This document shows positions 54,631-64,000 of a DNA stretch of 64,000 nt, in pieces; position 1 is the first letter of the stretch, and the number at the start of each line of letters is the position of its first letter. The DNA comes from Branchinecta lynchi. Taxonomy: Eukaryota > Arthropoda > Branchiopoda > Anostraca > Branchinectidae. The position numbers and the translations under genes were made by a program. Where the stretch lies: NCBI GenBank assembly GCA_023053575.1, contig JAKZAP010000020.1:14751998-14815997 (forward strand). Direction: 5' to 3'. The notes under the pieces were generated by a model, which saw only the letters and a program-made list of their open reading frames with translations, was not told the origin of the DNA and searched no databases.

Positions 54631-55970
54631 GCCCTTCGGCCAAGTGCCATATAGCGATCGCAATTTCTGCCCGTCCGTCGGTCTGTCGGTCTGTCCAGGT
54701 TTTGGTAGTTCGGGCACTTCCACATAAGCTAGGACGATAAAACTTGGCAGGCGTATCAGGGAACCCAAATGATTAAGTTGGAAATAGTCACTTCCCCGAT
54801 CCGAGCACCACGGGGGGAGTGGAGGGAGGGGGAATCCGGAATCTTGAGGTATTTTTAACTTTTGAACGGGTGATCAGATCTCGATGAAACTTGATATTTG
54901 GAACGACCTCATGCCTCAGACGACCCACTTAAAATTCGGACCGGATCCGGTGACTTTTGGGGGGAGCTAGAGGGGGCAACCGGAAATCTTGGGAAACGCT
55001 ATGAGTGGAGGGATCGAGATGAAACTTGGTGGGAAGAGACCTAGCAAACACTAGATACATCATTGACATAACCGAGCCGATTCGGGTACCGTGGGGGGAG
55101 TGGAGGGAGGGGGAATCCGGAATCTTGAGGTATTTATAACTTTTGAACGGGTGATCGGATCTCGATGGAACTTGATATTTGGGAAGACCTCATACCTCAG
55201 ACGACCCACTTAAAACCTGGACCGGATCTGGTGACTTTTGGGGGGAGCTGGAGGGGGCAACCGGAAATCTTGGGAAACGCTATGAGTGGAGGGATCGAGA
55301 TGAAACTTGGTGGGAAGACACCTAGCAAACACTAGATACATCATTGACATAACCGAGCCGATTCGGGCACTGTGGGGGAGTGGAGGGAGGGGGAATCCGG
55401 AATCTTGAGGTATTTATAACTTTTGAACGGGTGATCGGATCTCGATGGAACTTGATATTTGGAAAGGCCTCAGGCCTCAGACGACCCACTTAAAATCCGG
55501 ACCGGATCCGGTGACTTTTGGGGGGAGCTGGAGGGGGCAACCGGAAATCTTGGGAAACGCTATGAGTGGAGGGATCGAGATGAAACTTGGCGGGAAGACA
55601 CCTAGCAAACACTAGATACATCATTGACATGACCGAGCCGATTCGGGCACTGTCGGGGGAGTGGAGGGAGGGGGAATCCGGAATCTTGAGGTATTTATAA
55701 CTTTTGAACGGGTGACCGGATCTCGATGAAACTTGATATTTGGAAAGACCTCATGCCTCAGACGACCCGCTTAAGATCCGGACCGGATCCGGTGACTTTT
55801 GGGGGGAGCTGGAGGGGAGAACCGGAAATATTGGAAAACGCTATGAGTGGAGGGATCGAGATGAAACTTGGTGGGAAGACACCTAGCAAACACTAGATAT
55901 ATCATTGACATAACCGAGCCGTGCCTACACGTAACAAGTGCCATATGAGCTCGTAGGTCTTGTTTTTTTT
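54631..55970 (+). mobile_element. Family B element, copy 4, four tandem monomers
   Basis: 'ggagtggagggagggggaat' recurs near 54815, 55098, 55377 and 55659, a period of about 282 bp. Monomers are much more alike than in the other B copies, implying recent tandem expansion or homogenisation. The start is truncated within the terminal hairpin; the end is 'gccatatgagctcgtaggtc' plus TTG(T)n. Confidence 0.78.
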
Positions 55971-57870
55971 AAGAATCCCCCTGTTTTCATCTGGTATTCT
56001 CAGTTGAGAGCAAATACCTGGAATGAAATTTATATCTTCTTGTTTTGGATTGACACATTTGTAATATCTGCTTTGCATCAAATGCCAGTTTCTGCATATT
56101 TCGATACATTCTTAATTGCTTCTGAACTTTCTTGTCAACCCCCGAAAGCTTGTCTGAATCGATGAGCCGGCAACCGCTGTTTCGCGTCCAGTCCAGTGTG
56201 AACGGGCTTATCACTTCTGCCTCCATTCGATTTTTCTTCCTCGGTGGTTTACTGCGTTACACCTTCTCTGTAGAGGTAACGACTTTTGACGTCCCGGGTA
56301 AGCTCCACCTCCGCTCATTTGCGTCGGGAGTCGACTCGACTCAGCTGGGTTGTATGACAGAGATAGGGAGACAGCAGTTCTTGCTTTTATTTGTTCTTGA
56401 TAGAACGGGGCGCGAGAAAAGGTAGGGTTCGAAAAAGGGCGGTGGTCGCGGCCCAGACTGTGTGCTGCTACCGAGAGATCTTGTGATTTACTGTGCGCAT
56501 GTGGGGGGAAATGTGTCAATGTGAATGTAACAGACGAGGAAGAAGGGGAATTTGAAGCCTTGCTTTTTTGTGACTAAATATGAAAGTTCACAGGAACAAC
56601 TTCTGCAAAGATGGTTTTAATGAGTTTAGTCTTTCACCTTAAGACTTGATTAAAGGGTCATTACCTAAATAAACTTTTCCGTTGCTTCTAAGGTACATTT
56701 GTTAGTCAGAGTTGCGATCAACATAGCTGGTTAGCAGATAATCGTCTTCGATCCGCGGTAAAAACATGATTTGGAACGCCAAGACATCCGAATTTGAGTT
56801 TTGGTGGATAACATCTTTAATGTATGTCTGATCCGTGTATCCCGCCCAGATTCGAAATCAGCGTGGTCGATTTACCTAGAATCCATCGTCAAATCCGCTG
56901 CCCTCGACGGGAAAGCTACTTTTCACATTCTGATACTTGGGCCCAGACTATCAAAAACTTAAGAACACTTTCACCTTACAAGGTTTAATGTGTAGTTATG
57001 GAGTAAACCGTAAACCCTAAAGTGAAGGTCTGCTATTTTCAATTTTAATATGTATTTTAATTTGGTTTAATTATAAACCCATCATTTTATTGAATTTAAG
57101 CATGTTAACATTTGTCCCCTTTTTGATATAATTGAAAATTTGATATTAATTCCCACATTTCCCGGTTAATAGGATGCTACCCATAAACCTTCGATTTGAG
57201 TAAACCTTAGTTTATTACAAATCTGAGTCGGGTAGTCGAGCTTTAGATAGTTTAGACCTTCACAGGCTAAGCTGGCCCACCTCCATATTCATAGGTTTTT
57301 GAGCCATAGCAAGTTCTTGTTTAAGGGTCGAAAACGGGCAGATCTGACCGGAGCTGACACATCAGCTACCGCACCCCAAATGACCTTAGTTATTTTTTGT
57401 TACCTATAGTAATGGGGAGGAACAACTGATGATTCTAAAGCTAGTGACGTCAACTAAAATTAGATTAATTCCCGACATCCTCCCGTGCCCACCTATTTGT
57501 CCCCCAAATTTGTTTTGTTTTTTATATTTTGTATTGTGATATTTAATTTCGTACAAATACAAATTATATCATGTCGAGCTGACTCATCAGCTGTGCAAAT
57601 ATGTACTTATCAAGTAAGTAAACAGATAACTAGAAATTCCCTATGAAAGGATACCGTTATCTGTAATCTTCGATTAAAGACTAGTTCTAAATATCAGTCA
57701 ACTACGTCTATTAATTATTTAAGATCAATGACAGAAATAGTAGCTATACGTTTCTTGTAGTATTTTGTCTTCCCATACAGTGCATAAACATCCGTCTAGA
57801 CCAGAGTGGCGAAGGTTCTCGAAACCGTAAACTCTAAACACATAGGCTAGGTATAGCCAAGGCCTTCTTA
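55971..57870. other. Unassigned spacer
   Basis: No exon with support. Around 56330-56400 'ctcgactcagc' and 'gatagggagacagcagttct' match 18110-18165 in receptor intron 2, so a small dispersed repeat is present. The rest appears unique and AT-rich. Confidence 0.45.
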
Positions 57871-60182
57871 ACAAGAGCTACGAGCTCATATGGCACTTGT
57901 TACGAGTAGGCAGTACAAGAAAGTAGATGAGAACGTGACAAAATACACCCGCCATCCAAAAATGCGGTTCAGAATGGAAGTAGGATATTTTGTTTCACTC
58001 ACTTTCTGAGCAGTTACGTCATCGTCTCGATGATCAACTGCACATGACTGTTCAAACTTCCAAGTTTCAGCCTAATAAATCCACTCGTTTGATCCCTAGA
58101 CGTGCTACAATATTTCCGGTACTCCCTCCATCTCCCCCTACCGTGGCCGAATCTGTTTCGGACTAAAAAAAATGGATCATCTAAAGTATCTTCTTTTATA
58201 CCACCTATCAAGTTTCGGTCGAATCTGAGCATTTTTGGAAAATTCTGGTACCCCCCCCCCCCCCCCCCACCAACGTTGTCGGATCCGGATCCTGGCCCAA
58301 AATATGTCATCTAGGTTGTATGCTCTCTCTAAGTTCTATGTTTCATTTAAACTGATCCACTCGTTTGACCCCTATGCGAGCCTCAAAGTTTCCGGCAATC
58401 TCCCTCCAATTCCCCACACTGTGGCCGAAAAGGACTTGAAAAAACAAACGTCATATCTCTTAATTCCCTCTTCCTGTCCATCAAGTTTTACTGAAATTAG
58501 AGCGTAGCCTATCTGCAAGTTTCCAGTACCCCCCCCCCCTCCCCCACCTTGGCCGCATCCGGCCCGGACGCCAAATAACAAATCTAGGCCACATAAACTC
58601 GGCACTGTCGAACTTGTATCTCTTTCAGTCCATTCGTTTGGTTTTTGTGCATGTCAAAAGTCCCCCCCCCCAAATTCCCCCAACCGTGGTCGCATTTTGT
58701 TCGAACGCATCTTTTACATGTCGAGGCCATCGATTCTTACCACCCATTTGTTTGACCCAAGTTGGTCGTATCCTAGTCTAAATAAATAAGTCAATTAAGT
58801 CGGGTCGCTAATATGCTTGCAAAGTTTCATTGTCTTAGTACTTCTGGAACTATTAGTAGCCAATACTACCGCCATTCCAGGAAACCCCCTCTACCTCCCC
58901 CCCCCCATAGAGCCCCGAAACCATCTGCCTCCGTCCATTTCGGATCTAGGCCTAATGCTTGTTCTCTCCATTAAAGTCAGTCCCAATCCCTCTGCTTTAA
59001 GCGTTTCTTGAATTTTCCGGCCCCCCCCCATCCCCCACAGGTATCGGACCCGACCCGGACTTGACACTGAACATCCGAGGCGATAGCTCCTTCCACCAGA
59101 CAAGTTTCATTCAAATCCGATCACCCGTTCAAAAGTTATGCACGCCACTAGATTCCGGACTCCCCATCCATCCACTCCCCCCACGATGGTCTAATCGGGG
59201 AATCGGCTGTTCTCAAGTGAACCTGTTCGAGTCCCTGACATACCTGTCAAGTTTCATCGCCCTAGCACATCAGGACGTATGCCGAACTCGCTGGATCGCT
59301 AGAAATCCGGACCCCCCCCCCCCCCCCAACTCCCCCAGAGTGCCCGGATCCGGTCCGCTTATATCAATGACGTATATAGGTCTTGTGTTTGTTCTTCCCA
59401 CCAAGTTTCATCTCGATCCCTCCACTCTAAGCGTTTCTCAAGATTTCCGGTTCCCTCCTCCAACTCCCCCCAGTGTCATCGGATCCGGTCCGGATTTATA
59501 GTGGGAAGTCCGAGACACGAGGTCATCCTAAATATCAAATTTCATCAAGATCCGATCACTCGTTCGCAAGATAAAAATACCTCAAATTTTGGCTTCCCCC
59601 TCCCTCCACCCCCCCTCCCAGATGGTCGGATCGGGGAAATGACTATTTCCTATTTAATCTGGTCGGGTCCCTGACATGCCTGCCAATTTTCAGCGTCCCA
59701 GCACATCAGGAAGCACCAAACTCGCGGGATCACTAGAAATTCAGACTTCTCCCCCCCCCCCCCCCCCAACTACCCCAAAGTGCGCGGATCCGTTCCGGTT
59801 ATACCCGTCACATATCTAGGACTTCTGCTTGTTCTTTCCACCAAGTTTCATCCGGATCCCTCCACTCTAAGTGTTTTCCAAGATTTGCGGTTTCCCCCTC
59901 CAACTCCCCCCAAGGTCACCGGATCCGGTCTGGATTTAAAATTGAGCGTCTGAGACATGACGTCCTTCCATATATCAAGTTTCATTAAGATTCGATTACC
60001 CGTTCGTAAGCTAAATATATTTATGTTTTCCTAATTTTTCCTAATTCCCCCTCCCTCCACTCCCCTCCGGATGCTCGGATGGTGGAGCAACTATTTCTTA
60101 TTTAATCTGGTCCAGTCCCTGATATGCCTGCCAAGTTTCATCGTCCTAGATTATCTGGAAGTGCCCGATCAAGTAAAACCGG
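57871..60182 (-). mobile_element. Family B element, copy 5, inverted
   Basis: Starts 'acaagagctacgagctcata', the reverse complement of the copy 2 right end. The body of diverged 280-340-bp monomers, with several C tracts, follows. The expected terminal hairpin is missing: at about 60182 it switches to family A terminus sequence. Confidence 0.72.
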
Positions 60183-60293
60183 GACCGACATCTCATTCCC
60201 TTCGAGAGTTATCTTGCTTACAGACGGACGGACGGACGGACAACTTTTGCGGTGTCATAAGTATCCCTCCACTCACATTTTAGGATGCGAAAA
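60183..60293 (-). repeat. Family A terminus fused to family B
   Basis: 'tctcattcccttcgagagtt', the GACG microsatellite and 'cataagtatccctccactca' are the family A end. The final palindrome is mutated (TTTTAGGATGCGAAAA). It joins family B at the shared 'gaccgaca' sequence. Confidence 0.7.
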
Positions 60294-60460
60294 AGATAAC
60301 TAGAAATGCCCTATGAAAGGATACCGTTATCAAAATAACAGAAACCAAAATATTGGTTAACCAACGAATCGGATCAGCCGCTAACTGTCGTACATGACTG
60401 TGCTTATTTGTCTGCCACCTTGAAAGCTTTTAAATGTCCAAACCACCTTATGCCTAGACT

Positions 60461-60701
60461 TTAGTCGGGATGGTTCCGTGACTCGTAGGCTTTACAACAT
60501 TGCTCGACCCCTAAGGGTTAAATAAACTTATTAAACCATTGATTGGTTATTTTGATGGGATGATCAGTTTATGTCTTGTACGGTTGTGTTTACCTGCCTG
60601 TTGTTTTGTAAGTTCTAAGGGTAGGACTTACGGACTCCAGACCCCCTTATATATACCATTTGTTCTGGTAAACCGATGGTTTCGGCCATTCTGGCTCGAT
60701 A

Positions 60702-60747
<46 letters not shown>

Positions 60748-61460
60748 TAAGGGACTCCTAAGAGTACAGCCCTTACGTAAGCACTGTACATGGAGAAATT
60801 GCGCTCATCATTTTCATGATAAAACCGAGGATAAAACGCATATCAACTCCTTAAGAAGATTGAATAAAAGTATACATACAAAGAATTAAATAATAATACA
60901 AATATATCTAAAATAATTCCAGTTCTTTGTATGTATACTTTTATTCAAACTCTTTAAGGAGTTGATATGCGTTTTATCCTCGGTTTTATCACGAAAATGA
61001 TGAGCGCAATTTCTCCATTTACAGTGTTTACGTAAGGGCTGTACTCTTAGGAGTCCCTTACTATCTCACTATAAGGGCGTGTCACTTCAATGCCCAAGCT
61101 GCCTTCTTTATGTGGCTAAATTTGAGAAGGTAGCATTCTGTGCCATTCGTATAAGCTGTTTGTAAGCTTATTTTCTTTCTTGCCAATTAGCTTTTGAAAT
61201 TATGGGTGTATCAAAGAATATCGAGCCAGAATGGCCGAAACCATCGGTTTACCAGAACAAATGGTATATATAAGGGGGTCTGGAGTCCGTAAGTCCTACC
61301 CTTAGAACTTACAAAACAACAGGCAGGTAAACACAAGCGGTACAAGACATAAACTGATCATCCCATCAGAATAACCAATCAATGGTTTAATAAGTTTATT
61401 TAACCCTTAGGGGTCGAGCAATGTTATAAAGCCTACGAGTCAGGGAACCATCCCGACTAA
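60461..61460. repeat. Large inverted repeat with outward TATA boxes
   Basis: Left arm 60461-60885 and right arm 60923-61460 are reverse complements with few mismatches around a 37-bp AT-rich centre. The right arm has about 150 bp (61065-61215) that in the left arm is replaced by 41 T (60705-60745). Both arms carry TATATATAAGGGGGTCTGGA facing outward (61264 on +, 60656 on -) and AATAAG/TTTATTTAACCC sequence near the outer end. No reading frame with a domain. It may be a fold-back element, an inverted pair of LTR-like units or an assembly artefact. Confidence 0.85.
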
Positions 61461-61871
61461 GGGAGGGGGCTTATCAGTCGTTATAGATTATTTCTTCCAG
61501 AGTACGTCTACTCCTGGGTTTGGTGTCGATGATCTTCGATGAGAGTTTCAGATCACCAATTTAGTGAACCTGATGATAGATTGTAAATCGAGTGTCTCAT
61601 TAATTAGAGGTAATATCCTTGGTAAGTTCCTTGGTTTCAGTTCTCATTCAGCACTGGCTGAGTTAACATATTTGCTGTGCGCTGTGTAATTGCTAGCGGT
61701 TGACGTCATAGCAGTGACAGTGATTTGAATACGGATTGATTTGATTTGGATAATCTGAATGCAGCAATTTGGGATGTCGGAGTACGGTGGAAAAAACTGA
61801 CAGGCTCCCACGTTCCACCGGGCCCCCATCCATAAGGGTGTCTGCCTCCACATGACGTGGCCCTGTCCACT
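61461..61871 (+). promoter_or_regulatory. Putative 5' UTR of the PWWP LINE
   Basis: 411 bp between the right arm of the inverted repeat and the ORF1 start codon, without an open frame of interest. If the TATA box at 61264 is used, transcripts would run through here into ORF1. The true 5' end of the LINE is not defined by the sequence. Confidence 0.35.
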
Positions 61872-62939
61872 ATGGTACAGTTTCAGAAGGGAGATTCGGC
61901 GGTAGCTCAGTTCAAGGGATATCCCCTTTGGCCAGTACGAATTGTTAGCGTTACGAACCAAGAAAAGTCTACACCGAAATTCGTTGTATTTTGCTACGGA
62001 TCCCGTGACTTTCAGACTGTGGTGGAAGCGAATCTTCTCTCGTATGATGACAATTATTCGGAAGCTTCGAAAAGTACGGCTAAGGGCGTAAATCATGCTT
62101 TCCGCGAGTGTGAATCTTCTCCTGATCTTTACTGTCAGTTTTTGAAAAAGGAAGTTACAAAAGGCCCTGGTGCTGATCCAACTACCTCGAGCAAAACGTC
62201 TGCACTTCGAAATCAGCTTACTTTGGCACAAGATGAAGTAGTAAAACTTAAGGCTGGCCTGGTTAAGGAAATCGAGAAAAAAGTTCAGGAAAAAATTGCT
62301 TCCGTGGCAGGAGCAGGAGGCTCATCACAACAAGCCACTCTAAACCCTGAACTGATTGTTTCGGAAATTTATGATTCGATCACGCTAGAATATAACGGAA
62401 AGTTTGAGAAAGTTGAAAAAATGTTTTCATCTCTGAACAGCCAGATTCAGTCAATAGAGCTTCGGGTCGCTACTATTGAGGAAAAGTTGGACGATTACGA
62501 TCAGGAGCGCTTGCTTGATTCTTTGGTGCTTTTTGGAGTGAAACAGGACCCCGGGGTTGACCTGGGTACTGCTGTTCTAGAAATAGCAAAGAGAATGGGT
62601 GTAAATGTTCAGAAAGAACAGGTGTTGTCCGTGTCCCGTTTTAGTCTTCCGAACGCCACCGGGAATATCCAGACACCGACGCCTGTTGCGCCAGTTCTCG
62701 TTACATTCGCGACGAAAGATATTATTATGGCGTATACTGTTTTCAAAGCGAAATCAAAGCTGGCAAAATCGGGTGTATTCGTCGCTGAATATCTCACGAA
62801 AATGAGAAAAGTGATTCTCGATGGTGCGAGAGACAGATATGGTGTAAGGAACGTATGGACTGATCGTGGCCGTGTTTACAAACGTGAGCAAGGTGATATT
62901 CACCCAACACGCATCCACTCACTTGTTGACACCCTCTAG
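61872..62939 (+). CDS. LINE ORF1 protein with N-terminal PWWP domain
   Basis: An open frame of 355 codons. I chose the ATG at 61872 because the PWWP fold begins right after it; the frame continues a few codons upstream without another ATG. Residues about 4-90 form a PWWP domain: KGD, KGYPLWPVRI (the PLWP core at 18-21), FVVFCYGSRDF and the closing helices. By alignment in mind with HDGF/LEDGF-type domains, the aromatic cage would be F14, W20 and Y42, all aromatic. Residues about 105-210 are helical with heptads (coiled coil). Residues about 212-335 are the LINE ORF1 C-terminal domain seen with CR1-like elements (LVLFGVKQDPG, VSRFSLP, VFVAEYLTKMRKVILDGARD, NVWTDRGRVY). No CCHC zinc finger. The product would bind element RNA; the PWWP would read methylated histone lysine (inference). 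A broken endonuclease follows 192 nt downstream. Confidence 0.85.
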   Translation: MVQFQKGDSAVAQFKGYPLWPVRIVSVTNQEKSTPKFVVFCYGSRDFQTVVEANLLSYDDNYSEASKSTAKGVNHAFRECESSPDLYCQFLKKEVTKGPGADPTTSSKTSALRNQLTLAQDEVVKLKAGLVKEIEKKVQEKIASVAGAGGSSQQATLNPELIVSEIYDSITLEYNGKFEKVEKMFSSLNSQIQSIELRVATIEEKLDDYDQERLLDSLVLFGVKQDPGVDLGTAVLEIAKRMGVNVQKEQVLSVSRFSLPNATGNIQTPTPVAPVLVTFATKDIIMAYTVFKAKSKLAKSGVFVAEYLTKMRKVILDGARDRYGVRNVWTDRGRVYKREQGDIHPTRIHSLVDTL

Positions 62940-63130
62940 CTTTTAGTAAAAGTTGATTATTTGTGTTTATTTGTATTACTATTTCTTTGTATTATTCAGT
63001 TGCTTCAACATTTGTGATGATTCGCTTATTATTGGTTCAAAGCCTCTTCGCGGAATTTTTGTCTTTTTCGCGGGAAAGGAAGTTAGTCTACTTCTTTATT
63101 TATGTTGAATGATTTTTCTTCATTGAGTAG

Positions 63131-63813
63131 ATTTATGTGTCTTTGCTCGTGGAATTGCCACCTTACTACAGGATATTTAGATGTTCTGCAGTTAATTGAG
63201 ATATTTGTGAAACTTTTTTGAGTGCTGACCAATCTCTCTCGGCTTATTATTTTCCAGGATACGATTTTGAGGTAAGAAACAGATCAACTATGAACCGAGG
63301 AGGCCTGGGATTTTTGATTAAGAAGAATATGAGGTATATGGTGAGGGAGGATTTGGGTGTATGGATAGAATTAGTATGGTGTATAAGCCGCCCAGTGCTC
63401 GATTAGATGAGTTTGTCACAGGTTTTGATGAGTTGATGAGGTTGGTTCGTCTACAAGAATGTTTTTTTTTGTATGGAGGATTTTAATTTTAATCTTTTAG
63501 AACTTTCAGGTGATAATTTGGATTTTTTTAATTATATGGTCTCGAATGATCTTTACCTTTAACTTGTGTACCCACCCGAATTCCTAGTCATTCAGCGACC
63601 CTATTTGATAACGTTTTCGTGAGACGTAGTTATTTGAGTCAAAGCTGTTCTGATGTGATTATATATCCAGGCTCGGATCATCTCCCGGTAATTGCGCATG
63701 TGACGTGTCTTAAAAATGGACGTATCCCGTCAAAGAAAATACTGACACGTCAGCTGAAAAAGCAAAATCTGAATAGCTTTGCCGTGGAGTTGAGTTGTAT
63801 TAAGTGGGAGTAG
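63131..63813 (+). pseudogene. LINE ORF2 apurinic-type endonuclease, frameshifted
   Basis: Pieces of the LINE endonuclease lie in order in different frames: MCLCSWNCHL (63134), FPGYDFEVRNRSTMNRGGLG (63254), VYKPPSARLDEF (about 63380), YGGF then FNFNLLELSGDN, RIPSHSATLFDNVFV (about 63575) and PGSDHLPVIAHV (about 63670). SDH is the catalytic end motif. Several stops and shifts break it, and homology ends near 63813 before any reverse transcriptase, so ORF2 is dead in this copy. Confidence 0.8.
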
Positions 63814-64000
63814 TATAGGGGTATGAAGATTAGGAAGGTGCCATGGTCGTTTAGGGGCATGAAGACTGGAAAGGTGCCATAGGAAAATCCGTCTGTCCGT
63901 CTGTGACAAGAGTATGGATTGGCGAGGTGCTATAGGAAATATGTAAATGAACCTAACAGTAGTATAAGATCGCCGCTCCCACTCCACCCTCCCCCCAATT
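63814..64000 (+). repeat. Short minisatellite after the LINE remnant
   Basis: 'ggggtatgaagattaggaag' plus 'gtgccat' recurs as 'ggggcatgaagactggaaag' plus 'gtgccat' about 34 bp on, and again more weakly near 63920. It marks the end of recognisable LINE sequence. The window ends here. Confidence 0.6.

Noticed and set aside
60539..60889. A 116-codon frame containing a poly-phenylalanine run
   Set aside because: The phenylalanines come from the 41-T tract in the large inverted repeat; there is no coding support.
61872..62939. A host PWWP gene such as an HDGF/LEDGF relative
   Set aside because: The C-terminal half is the LINE ORF1 domain, not an integrase-binding or other host domain. The frame is intronless and an endonuclease remnant follows directly.

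Overview
This is one window of an animal nuclear genome, most likely an invertebrate. One gene is cut by long introns with GT/AG borders, coding density is very low, and most of the rest is transposon-derived. I cannot name the species. The receptor's cysteine pattern weakly suggests a protostome, but that is inference.

Layout. 1-14254: no convincing host gene; small inverted-repeat elements and three repeat families (here A, B and J) built of tandem monomers. 14255-38243: one host gene on the + strand. Eight coding exons splice in frame to a 437-residue type I membrane protein: signal peptide, 12-cysteine TNF-receptor-like ectodomain, one membrane span, and a 278-residue cytoplasmic tail. 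Its seven introns hold many of the window's element copies: the A, B, C, J and L families, an E copy, hAT and Tc1-like miniatures, and LINE 3' ends. 38244-52060: 3' flank, LINE fragments, a 2.3-kb hAT element with an 8-bp target duplication and a second hAT miniature inside it, and an array rich in short palindromes (49.56-51.93 kb). 52690-54300: a dead LINE reverse transcriptase, followed by B elements to 60.2 kb. 60461-61460: a large inverted repeat. 61872-63813: a LINE whose ORF1 is open and whose endonuclease is broken.

Most notable: the open LINE ORF1 (355 residues) begins with a PWWP domain, a histone-methyl-lysine reader fold, joined to a coiled coil and the usual LINE ORF1 C-terminal domain. 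All three aromatic-cage positions appear filled. This would be a retrotransposon carrying its own chromatin reader. The nearly 1-kb inverted repeat just upstream has outward-facing TATA boxes, one aimed at this ORF.

No rRNA, CRISPR or prokaryotic operon structure was seen. Family names (A, B, C, D, E, H, I, J, L, N) are local labels. Element boundaries come from reading inverted repeats and target duplications by eye; no alignments or database searches were run.
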